From contig URSZ01000054.1 of NCBI GenBank assembly GCA_900550635.1, positions 1 to 15,026 of the forward strand: 15,026 nucleotides of DNA, written 5' to 3'. A program made the position numbers and the translations under genes. This document shows, one piece after another, positions 7,718 through 13,936 of this stretch. The notes beneath the pieces are model-generated. The model had not been told where the DNA came from, searched no databases, and saw only the letters and a program-made list of their open reading frames with translations. Positions within the stretch are counted from its first letter, which is position 1. Each line of letters starts with the position of its first letter. This DNA comes from an uncultured Prevotella sp. Its GTDB lineage: Bacteria; Bacteroidota; Bacteroidia; Bacteroidales; Bacteroidaceae.

Positions 7718-8527
7718 TTATGATTGAACTGATTCTAAAACAGGAATAAAACGGGTTGAGACAGTTTTTTGCGGATTGTTCATCAAATCTGTTATTATAC
7801 CGTTCTTCCTGCCGTTTGCAATGAATGCTTCTATTCCGCTTTTTGCGGCTTTTATCGCCACGCTTTCTTTTGTAATCATACCTCCGCGCCCTCTTGCCGA
7901 CTTCTTTTTGGTTATGAATTTTTCAATGTCATCGTTAGGGTGTACCTCACGTATGATTTCCGCATTCGACAAATCGGCTGAAACAGCGTCCTGTCCTTTA
8001 GTCAATTTATATATGCCGTCAACATTGGTTAACAAAACAAGGCAATCCGCCTCCATCATCTGTGCAACCAAGCCGGCCAGTTCATCATTGTCGGTAAACA
8101 TCAATTCAGTAATTGCTATCGTGTCGTTTTCGTTTATTATGGGAATAATCCGGTGCTTAATCATGACACTCATGCAATTATACTGGTTTTCCATTTGCTT
8201 CTTACCCGAGAGACTTTCCTTTGTTGTCAGCACCTGCCCTATAGCTATATTATGCTCTTTGAACAGAGTATAGTACAAATCTATTAATTTGGCTTGCCCT
8301 ACTGCGGAAAACAACTGCCTTTGGTCGAGCGTATCGAGGTTTTCGGTTATTCCGGGTAGCAGGCTTCGCCCACATGCTACAGAACCGGAACTTACCATTA
8401 TTACTTCAAACCTGTTTTTGTGCAACTCTGAAATCTGGTCTACAAGCGAGGACATCTGCGTTATATCAAGACTTCCGTCGTTGCGTGTTATTACGTTCGT
8501 TCCTATTTTTACTACAATCCTTTTCAT
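7718..8527 (-). CDS. proB: Glutamate 5-kinase (short form without PUA domain)
   Basis: 269 aa, an amino-acid-kinase fold enzyme that phosphorylates glutamate with ATP, the first and usually feedback-controlled step of proline synthesis. Motifs: VVKIGTNVIT (5-14), MVSSGSVACG (44-53), IIPIINENDTIA (about 127-138), FTDNDELAGLVA, LLTNVDGIY, and the nucleotide-loop region GRGGMITK. The protein stops after the kinase domain; the C-terminal PUA domain found in the 367-aa E. coli enzyme is absent, as in other short bacterial ProB proteins, so this is not taken as truncation. The gene lies 10 bases after proC and 11 before proA. ProA and ProB usually act together because glutamyl phosphate is unstable. 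Confidence 0.96.
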   Translation of the reverse strand: MKRIVVKIGTNVITRNDGSLDITQMSSLVDQISELHKNRFEVIMVSSGSVACGRSLLPGITENLDTLDQRQLFSAVGQAKLIDLYYTLFKEHNIAIGQVLTTKESLSGKKQMENQYNCMSVMIKHRIIPIINENDTIAITELMFTDNDELAGLVAQMMEADCLVLLTNVDGIYKLTKGQDAVSADLSNAEIIREVHPNDDIEKFITKKKSARGRGGMITKESVAIKAAKSGIEAFIANGRKNGIITDLMNNPQKTVSTRFIPVLESVQS

Positions 8528-8537
8528 GTTAATTCCG

Positions 8538-9308
8538 TTATATTGACGCTTTCAATGCTTCTATTACAGCATTAGTGAAACCGTTGGCTTCAAGAGCGTT
8601 AAGTCCTTTTATTGTAAGCCCTCCCGGCGTCGTGACCTTGTCTATTTCTGCCTCGGGGTGGTTACCGGTGCTTAACAATAGTTCCGCGGCACCTTTCATG
8701 GTGTTCGACGTTATCATCGTGGCGTCGCTTGGCGATATACCCAGTTCAACAGCCCCTTCTACATTGGCTCTAACATAGCGCATAGCGTAAGCTATTCCGC
8801 ATGAAGCCAAAGCCATACACGCTTTCATCTGCTTTTCTTCTATAACAAGCGTAGTGCCCAATTCCCCGAATATGGATTTGACTGTTTCCAGTTGCTCTGC
8901 GTCCGCGTTTTTATAAGCTATGAAAGTCATGCTTTTCCTTATACTTATGGCCGTGTTGGGAATCACATAATACACCGGCATTTCGCAGCCGAGCCACTCC
9001 GTAACATTCCCTGTGGTTACACCTGCGGCTATTGATACTACTTGTTTGCAGCGGAAAGGTATTTCGTCCTTTATTTCTTTTATAATGTCCTTTACCTTCC
9101 ATGGTTTTACTACCAATATAAGTATGTCCGCTTTTCTCGTGGCTTCAATGTTGTCTGTAGTCGTTTCCACATCGGGAAACTCTCCTTTTAACAAGTCCAA
9201 TTTCTCTGTTGATGGGTCTGACACACAAATATTGTATTTACCGCGCGAAGCCAAGCCTCTTGCCACAGCTCCGCCCATATTCCCTACTCCAATGATAGAT
9301 ATATTCAT
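8538..9308 (-). CDS. proC: Pyrroline-5-carboxylate reductase
   Basis: 256 aa. It catalyses the final step of proline synthesis, NAD(P)H reduction of pyrroline-5-carboxylate. The N-terminal Rossmann fold shows GVGNMGG (7-13). ILILVVKPWKV follows, then SIAAGVTT and YYVIPNTAISIRKS, which corresponds to the family RVMPNTP segment; here Ile-Pro-Asn-Thr-Ala replaces the usual Met-Pro-Asn-Thr-Pro. The C-terminal dimerisation domain carries EIDKVTTPGGLTIKGLNALE, the P5CR signature. First gene of a tight three-gene minus-strand operon that encodes the whole glutamate-to-proline route. A TAACTTTG box lies 20-27 bases upstream of its ATG. Confidence 0.95.
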   Translation of the reverse strand: MNISIIGVGNMGGAVARGLASRGKYNICVSDPSTEKLDLLKGEFPDVETTTDNIEATRKADILILVVKPWKVKDIIKEIKDEIPFRCKQVVSIAAGVTTGNVTEWLGCEMPVYYVIPNTAISIRKSMTFIAYKNADAEQLETVKSIFGELGTTLVIEEKQMKACMALASCGIAYAMRYVRANVEGAVELGISPSDATMITSNTMKGAAELLLSTGNHPEAEIDKVTTPGGLTIKGLNALEANGFTNAVIEALKASI

Positions 9309-9327
9309 ATTCCTCGCTTTTTTGCTC

Positions 9328-9335
9328 CAAAGTTA
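9328..9335 (-). promoter_or_regulatory. -7 promoter box for proCBA
   Basis: On the minus strand TAACTTTG matches the Bacteroidetes TAnnTTTG -7 consensus exactly, 19 bases upstream of the proC ATG (9308). Transcription would start near 9321, with a leader of about 12 bases. No clear TTTG -33 box is visible at the usual spacing. Confidence 0.5.
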
Positions 9336-9421
9336 GCGTTTAAAATAATAAGATACGGCTTTTACAAGCATTTTAATAACAAAATCACACGAAAAAGCGC
9401 CAAATAATTCATATTTGCTAT

Positions 9422-9449
9422 TTTTATGCAATAAAATTATTGCATAAAA
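9422..9449. repeat. 28-bp perfect inverted repeat, possible operator or hairpin
   Basis: TTTTATGCAATA (9422-9433) and TATTGCATAAAA (9438-9449) are exact inverted copies around AAAT. It lies about 115-140 bases upstream of proC. Its size and symmetry resemble an operator for a multimeric regulator (ArgR-type boxes have a similar AT-rich layout), but the match to a known box is loose. No T-run follows that would make it a strong terminator. Confidence 0.55.
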
Positions 9450-9814
9450 CACTCTTTCGGATGAACTCTTGCAGAAGGCAGCCGACATAAAGCCAAGTAT
9501 GGAAACAACTATGATTTTATGTGCCGAACAGGTCGTTTTTTGTTCGCAAAGATGAATACTAATTTTAAAATACAAGGCACATATTTTTTGCTACTTGAAA
9601 ACTCGTTTGAAACTTGCCCAAAAAACGCAGACAAAAACGACGGTACTATCGCAAATCATGTTTGCCTAAACGGGAAACGAAAAAAAACGTAGTGCTGATT
9701 CACGTGTGAACATAAAATATACGCACCTATAATGCCTGCACCGAAGCATGACGTCATTTATTCATAGAGGTGCTTAAAATGAGTGTTCAATAACAATATG
9801 TCTGGAAAAAAGAG

Positions 9815-9822
9815 TAATTTTG
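9815..9822 (+). promoter_or_regulatory. -7 promoter box for the nucleoside phosphorylase / msr / mnmE operon
   Basis: TAATTTTG fits TAnnTTTG exactly. Transcription would start near 9829, about 20 bases ahead of the ATG at 9850. This decides the start: the in-frame TTG at 9820 lies inside the box and cannot be translated from this promoter. No clear -33 TTTG is visible. Confidence 0.55.
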
Positions 9823-9849
9823 ATTCATCAAAACAAAACCCTAACTGCA

Positions 9850-10728
9850 ATGAATTACGTATTTCCTTCTTCAGAGCTGATAATAAACGGCAACGGGACG
9901 ATATACCACCTTTGCCTGCATCCCGAAAATCTGGCCGACAAGGTTATTTTAGTTGGCGACCCGAAGCGCGTGGAAACGATAGCGCAATACTTTGACAGTA
10001 CGGAATGCAACATCATGAACCGGGAATACCACACCATAACCGGGACATACAAAGGCAAGCGGATAAGCGCCGTTTCATCTGGCGTAGGCTGCGGAAACGT
10101 GGACATAGTGATGAACGAGATGGACGCACTTGCCAACATTGATTTCAGCACACGCACCGAAAAGGAAGATAAACATCGGCTTGAAATAGTAAGGATAGGT
10201 ACCTGCGGAGGGTTACAGCCCGAAACGCCGTTGGGCAGTTATATTTGCTCGGTCGAATCAATAGGTTTGGACGGGCTTTTGAACTTTTACAAAGGACGCA
10301 ACGAGGTTTGTGACCTTGAACTGGAGGAAGCATTTGTAAGGCACATGTCCTGGTCTGGATACATGGGTGCTCCCCACCCTTACGTGGCCATTGCCGACTG
10401 CGAGCTGTCGAACCGCATAGCCGGAGACGACATGATAAAGGGCATTACCGTATCGGCCCCGGGATTCTTCGGGCCGCAAGGGCGCAGGCTACGCATACAA
10501 CCTGCAGACGACAGGCAAAACGAGAAGATAGAGAGTTTTGAATACAAAGGCGCTAAGATACTTAATTACGAGATGGAGAGTTCGGCTGTAGCCGGATTTG
10601 CCTCGCTGCTCGGCCACCGCGCCACATCGGTGTGCATGGTCGTGGCCGACAGATACCAGAAGGAAGCCGGGGCAAGCAGAAAAAACACAATGGCGGGACT
10701 GATTGAAAAAGTACTTGAAAGAATTTGA
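9850..10728 (+). CDS. Nucleoside phosphorylase (PNP/UDP family 1, uridine phosphorylase-like)
   Basis: 292 aa from ATG at 9850. Members split nucleosides with phosphate into base and ribose-1-phosphate in the cytoplasm. Visible motifs: VILVGDPKRVETIA (32-45), whose Gly-Asp-Pro-x-Arg binds phosphate; AVSSGVGCGNVDIVMNE (74-90); VRIGTCGGLQ (114-123); and near the C-terminus ILNYEMESSAVAGFA, the Met-Glu-Ser region that contacts the ribose. The MVVADRY segment and the ending are intact. The sequence is longer than the ~250-aa E. coli uridine phosphorylase. Bacteroidetes copies are often annotated simply as nucleoside or uridine phosphorylase, so the base preferred is not settled here. First gene of a three-gene operon, 9 bases before the methionine sulfoxide reductase gene. 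Confidence 0.9.
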   Translation: MNYVFPSSELIINGNGTIYHLCLHPENLADKVILVGDPKRVETIAQYFDSTECNIMNREYHTITGTYKGKRISAVSSGVGCGNVDIVMNEMDALANIDFSTRTEKEDKHRLEIVRIGTCGGLQPETPLGSYICSVESIGLDGLLNFYKGRNEVCDLELEEAFVRHMSWSGYMGAPHPYVAIADCELSNRIAGDDMIKGITVSAPGFFGPQGRRLRIQPADDRQNEKIESFEYKGAKILNYEMESSAVAGFASLLGHRATSVCMVVADRYQKEAGASRKNTMAGLIEKVLERI

Positions 10729-10737
10729 GTCCTACTT

Positions 10738-11241
10738 ATGGAAGCGAGTTTCGTGCTAAACGGCATACAAAACAAAAAGGAGCGCTACGAAGCATTCCTT
10801 AAGCAATACGCTTGTCTGATAAAAGGCGAAACAAACGAGACAAGCATATTGGCAAACACCTGCGCTGCACTCAAGGAAGCGTTCGGCTTCTTTTGGGTTG
10901 GCTTCTATATGGTAAAAAACGGGAGTCTTGCGCTTGGACCTTTCCAAGGAAGCGTGGCCTGTTACAGGATAGAAAAAGGGCGCGGCGTATGCGGGACAGC
11001 ATGGGCAAAGGCATGCACCATTGTCGTGCCCGACGTAAACGCATTTCCCGGCCATATTGCTTGCAGCCCGCTCTCGCGCTCTGAGATTGTAGTGCCCATA
11101 ATTGCATGCAACGAAGTAAAAGGAGTGCTCGACATTGACTCCGACAAACTGAACGCTTTCGATGAAACAGACAAGGTATGCTTGGAAAAGGCCGTAAGCC
11201 TGCTTACCGAAGAATTATATCAGTTTACAACAGAACGATGA
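10738..11241 (+). CDS. msrC: Free methionine-(R)-sulfoxide reductase (GAF domain, fRMsr)
   Basis: 167 aa, a single GAF domain. It reduces free L-methionine-R-sulfoxide using cysteine chemistry, usually recharged by thioredoxin. The family block is near-perfect: FFWVGFYMV (51-59), LGPFQGSVAC (66-75), GRGVCGTAWA (81-90), VVPDVNAFPGHIACS (96-110) and SEIVVPI (115-121). Cys75, Cys85 and Cys109 have exactly the spacing (10 and 24) of the three active-site cysteines of the yeast enzyme (91, 101, 125). Its TGA overlaps the ATG of mnmE (ATGA), so the two are translationally coupled. It follows the nucleoside phosphorylase gene by 9 bases. The enzyme call is firm; the symbol is the usual one for this family. 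Confidence 0.94.
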   Translation: MEASFVLNGIQNKKERYEAFLKQYACLIKGETNETSILANTCAALKEAFGFFWVGFYMVKNGSLALGPFQGSVACYRIEKGRGVCGTAWAKACTIVVPDVNAFPGHIACSPLSRSEIVVPIIACNEVKGVLDIDSDKLNAFDETDKVCLEKAVSLLTEELYQFTTER

Positions 11242-12695
11242 ACAAACAGGACACAATCTGTGCCATAGCCACCGCAACAGGCGGTGCGTTAGGCATAATA
11301 CGAATATCGGGAGATGAATCCATAGCCATTGCTTCCAAAATATTCACTCCCAAAGGATATAAAAAAGCATTTTCCGAAATACAGCATAACACAGCTGTGT
11401 TTGGCGAAATAAAAAACGAAGACGGCAGCACGCTTGACGAAGTCATTGCCGTTTCGTTCAAGGCTCCGCATTCATACACAGGCGAGGATTCAGTGGAATT
11501 TTCCTGTCACGGTTCGCTGTACATCCTTAACCGGGTAATGCAAATGCTCATATCCGAAGGTTGCAGGCTTGCCAATCCCGGAGAATTTACCGAACGTGCC
11601 TTTCTGAACGGCAAAATGGACCTGAGCCAGGCCGAAGCTGTTGCCGACCTCATTGCTTCGCGCTCCGAGACCTCACACCGCGTGGCGATGAACCAATTGA
11701 AAGGTGGCTTCAAGGAAAGGATAAACATGTTGCGCGACAAACTAAAAGACATACAATCGTTGTTGGAACTGGAACTGGATTTTTCAGACCATGACGATTT
11801 GGACTTTGCAGAGCGCCCGGTTCTCATCTCCAAAGCCGAAGACATACAAAAAGAAATACAAAGCCTGTTGCACTCGTTCACGTCAATGAACGCGGTGAAA
11901 AACGGTGTTCCTGTAGCAATAACAGGTAAAACAAACGTAGGCAAGTCGACGCTTATGAATGCCTTGCTTTCCGATTCGCGGGCTATAGTAAGCAACATTC
12001 CCGGCACGACACGAGACACGATAGAAGAGCGTCTTATAATAAAGGGAATCGAATTCCGGCTCATCGATACGGCGGGAATAAGAAAAACCGACGATGTTAT
12101 AGAAAATCTCGGCATCGACAAAACATTCAAGGTAATTGACACCGCACAGATAATAATATGGGTAGTAAGTGCGCCTGAAGTGTTGGAAAACGATATGCAA
12201 GACACTACAGACGAGTTGGGCACCATATTGGAAAGCGGCAAAACGCTTATTACCGTCATAAACAAAGCTGACATAATACCCGACAAATCTTCTTTGGAAA
12301 AAATAGAAAGCAGACTGTCTGCATACATAAGAAGTATTATAAAGACCACAAGCCAGGAAAATCCCGACAAAGAAACAGAACCTGTCTTTGTTATAACATC
12401 TGCAAAAAAGAGAGCAGGAATCGACCAGTTAGAAGACACATTGGTTAAAGTCATTAACAGCAGCAAAACTAATTCCTCTGACTCAATAGTCATCAACGAG
12501 CGACACTATCAGGCATTGTCAAAAGCAAGCAAAAACATGGACGATGTAATATCCGGTTTGAAAAACCTTATTCCTGCAGATCTCGTAAGTCAAGACCTGC
12601 GGGAAATGCTGCTCAACCTTTCAACAATAAGCGGAGAAATAACTTCACAAGAAATTTTAAACAACATTTTCTCACATTTTTGCATCGGTAAGTAA
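11238..12695 (+). CDS. mnmE: tRNA-modifying GTPase MnmE (TrmE)
   Basis: 485 aa. With MnmG it builds the 5-carboxymethylaminomethyl group on wobble U34 of certain tRNAs. The N-terminal folate-binding domain starts MNKQDTICAIATATGGALGI and includes SYTGEDSVEFSCHG (79-92) and GEFTERAFLNGKMDLSQAEAV (split at 115-125 and 126-135). The inserted G-domain shows the P-loop GKTNVGKS (230-237), IPGTTRD (254-260), DTAGIR (277-282), NKAD (342-345) and SAK (388-390). The C-terminal FCIGK is intact, carrying the catalytic-region Cys. ATG at 11238 is chosen because it starts the conserved N-terminus and overlaps the previous stop. About 30 aa longer than E. coli MnmE, with extra sequence in the G-domain (about 350-385). 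The mobile element lies just downstream. Confidence 0.97.
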   Translation: MNKQDTICAIATATGGALGIIRISGDESIAIASKIFTPKGYKKAFSEIQHNTAVFGEIKNEDGSTLDEVIAVSFKAPHSYTGEDSVEFSCHGSLYILNRVMQMLISEGCRLANPGEFTERAFLNGKMDLSQAEAVADLIASRSETSHRVAMNQLKGGFKERINMLRDKLKDIQSLLELELDFSDHDDLDFAERPVLISKAEDIQKEIQSLLHSFTSMNAVKNGVPVAITGKTNVGKSTLMNALLSDSRAIVSNIPGTTRDTIEERLIIKGIEFRLIDTAGIRKTDDVIENLGIDKTFKVIDTAQIIIWVVSAPEVLENDMQDTTDELGTILESGKTLITVINKADIIPDKSSLEKIESRLSAYIRSIIKTTSQENPDKETEPVFVITSAKKRAGIDQLEDTLVKVINSSKTNSSDSIVINERHYQALSKASKNMDDVISGLKNLIPADLVSQDLREMLLNLSTISGEITSQEILNNIFSHFCIGK

Positions 12696-12740
12696 ATATC
12701 TGATTATCAAATAGTTAAACTGATTATAATCGATTAGTAT

Positions 12741-12765
12741 GGCGCTCTTTACGGGCGCCTTTTTT
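12741..12765 (+). terminator. Intrinsic terminator after mnmE
   Basis: Stem GGCGCTC (12741-12747) pairs with GGGCGCC (12753-12759) through six Watson-Crick pairs and one U-G, loop TTTAC, followed directly by six T. It lies 46 bases after the mnmE stop and is the strongest terminator in the window. It marks the end of the host operon. Confidence 0.9.
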
Positions 12766-12944
12766 GTTGCTCAAGTATCGTTGATAATCGTTGCTAAGCC
12801 TTTTTACGCCATTTTTTGTACCTCCTGTGTACCTCACCACGAAAATCTGAGGATTATCGTTGGCAAGGTCGTGGAGAAATGAGACGCTGTGAGACACAGT
12901 GATACGCAGAGATACAGTTTTGGCGAAATAAAAAGATAAATGAA
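12766..12944. other. Repeat-rich junction between mnmE and the mobile element genes (possible attachment site)
   Basis: About 180 bases lie between the mnmE terminator and the four-HTH gene. They hold ATCGTTG three times (12777, 12787, 12856), TGTACCTC twice at 11-bp spacing (12817, 12828), a second CGCCATTTTTTGT-like string (12807-12819) echoing the terminator tail, and the four phased GA(G/T)AC repeats. Tyrosine recombinases act at core sites flanked by arm-type repeats, so the element end is probably here. The exact crossover point cannot be fixed without the other end. Confidence 0.45.
12881..12920. repeat. Four direct repeats GA(G/T)AC at exact 10-bp spacing
   Basis: GAGAC begins at 12881 and 12891, GATAC at 12901 and 12911, each opening a 10-bp unit, so all four sit on one face of the helix. 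They end 24 bases before the ATG of the four-HTH protein. The position suits an operator or excisionase-binding array; that is inference. Confidence 0.7.
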
Positions 12945-13844
12945 ATGGCTAGTAACATCAACATTCAGAAAAAATGTGAGTGGTGTGGCAAATTATTTAT
13001 TGCCCACAAAATCTCGACACGATGCTGTTCGCGTCGTTGTGCTAACCTTGCCTACAAAGAAAAAACAAGGCAAAAGCGTGTTAGCGAATTCCAAACAATG
13101 GTCAATCAGCAAATCGAAAAAGAAGATTGCATTGACAAGGATTTCTTTACCCCAAGCGAAGCTGCAAAGTATATCGGTATCAGCAGGGCTACCTTTTATA
13201 GGTATCTAGAAACTAACCTGATAAAATCGGTCCAGTTAAAGAGAAAAACTATTATCAGGAAACGAGACATCGAGGCTCTGTTTGATAATGCTTCTCCTTA
13301 CAAAAAACATCTACCAAAATCCAAGCAGAGCATCATCGACTTCTACACTACAGCTGAAGTTAAGGAAAAGTATGGCGTAAAGGATTCTTGGATATTTCAT
13401 ATCGCTAAGGAACATAATATTCCACGAACCTTTCACTGTGGTAAAACCTATTGGAGCAAAAAGCATATTGATGACTACTTTGCAAAGAAAGCTCCCGATC
13501 CTGAAATCAAGGAATGGTACAGCACGCAAGATATGCAGGAGAAGTTTGGCATGACATTAACGGCCATCTATTCTTTTGTATCAAAGAATGCCATTCCCAA
13601 AAAGAAAGTCGGCATCATGGTGTACTACTCCAAGAAACATGTGGACATTGCCAAAGGCCTCATAGCTCCCGAAGAACCTAAATACTACACCATTGCCGAA
13701 GCGATGGAGCGATTCAATCTGACACGAGACCAACTCTACCATTATGTGAAATACCATAATATTCCCCGTATTAAGGTCGGTAAATATACCAAGATCCTGC
13801 GGGCAGAGCTGGACAAGTTCTTTGAGCCTCCAAAGATAGAATGA
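12945..13844 (+). CDS. Zinc-ribbon-like protein with four tandem excisionase/MerR-type HTH modules
   Basis: 299 aa. The N-terminus has CEWC (11-14) and, after 12 residues, CCSRRC (27-32), a likely zinc ribbon (IQKKCEWCGKLF...). It is followed by four helix-turn-helix modules of the HTH_17/excisionase type at about 67-114 (FFTPSEAAKYIGISRATFY), 133-180 (FYTTAEVKEKYGVKDSWIF), 191-238 (WYSTQDMQEKFGMTLTAIY) and 247-294 (YYTIAEAMERFNLTRDQLY). Each runs on to a wing such as NIPRIKVGKYTK or NAIPKKKVG and an acidic or Lys-rich end (KHIDDYFAK). Single-module relatives bind DNA as excisionases or regulators. The integrase gene follows by 92 bases in the same direction, so control of excision or of integrase expression is likely but inferred. 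The start at 12945 keeps the zinc motif; an ATG at 12940 is in another frame. I do not know a characterised protein with this exact layout. Confidence 0.88.
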   Translation: MASNINIQKKCEWCGKLFIAHKISTRCCSRRCANLAYKEKTRQKRVSEFQTMVNQQIEKEDCIDKDFFTPSEAAKYIGISRATFYRYLETNLIKSVQLKRKTIIRKRDIEALFDNASPYKKHLPKSKQSIIDFYTTAEVKEKYGVKDSWIFHIAKEHNIPRTFHCGKTYWSKKHIDDYFAKKAPDPEIKEWYSTQDMQEKFGMTLTAIYSFVSKNAIPKKKVGIMVYYSKKHVDIAKGLIAPEEPKYYTIAEAMERFNLTRDQLYHYVKYHNIPRIKVGKYTKILRAELDKFFEPPKIE

Positions 13845-13936
13845 GGCAAAAGTTATTTTCCGGTGATAAATACCACCATCATAACACCTATTTTATTTGC
13901 AACAAAAACAAATATTAATCAAAAAACAATATAGCT

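Larger units (their letters stand above)
9309..9849. other. Gene-free divergent region between proC and the nucleoside phosphorylase gene
   Basis: 541 bases with no convincing gene on either strand; an 80-codon minus-strand frame at 9333-9575 has no recognisable motif and overlaps the proC promoter. It contains promoter boxes for both flanking operons, a 28-bp palindrome (9422-9449), and a 6-bp hairpin CGAACA/TGTTCG (9525-9546). It also has a 17-base string shared with 6315-6331, and a possible GCACCT/AGGTGC stem (9723-9773) enclosing the palindrome ATGACGTCAT (9748-9757). An uncharacterised small RNA or decayed gene is possible; nothing identifies one. Confidence 0.6.

Noticed and set aside
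9499..9555. 18-codon plus-strand frame starting ATG GAA ACA in the gap
   Set aside because: Too short, with no ribosome binding site or conserved pattern visible to support a leader peptide.
9333..9575. 80-codon minus-strand open frame in the gap upstream of proC
   Set aside because: No recognisable motif, Cys/Ser-rich composition unlike nearby genes, and it runs across the proC promoter box; probably a chance frame.
9748..9757. ATGACGTCAT, identical to a eukaryotic CRE element
   Set aside because: The resemblance has no meaning in a bacterium; kept only as an unexplained palindrome.
11507..12496. 329-codon minus-strand frame opposite mnmE
   Set aside because: Long but antisense to a fully conserved MnmE; its sequence is the mirror of the mnmE codons with no domain of its own.
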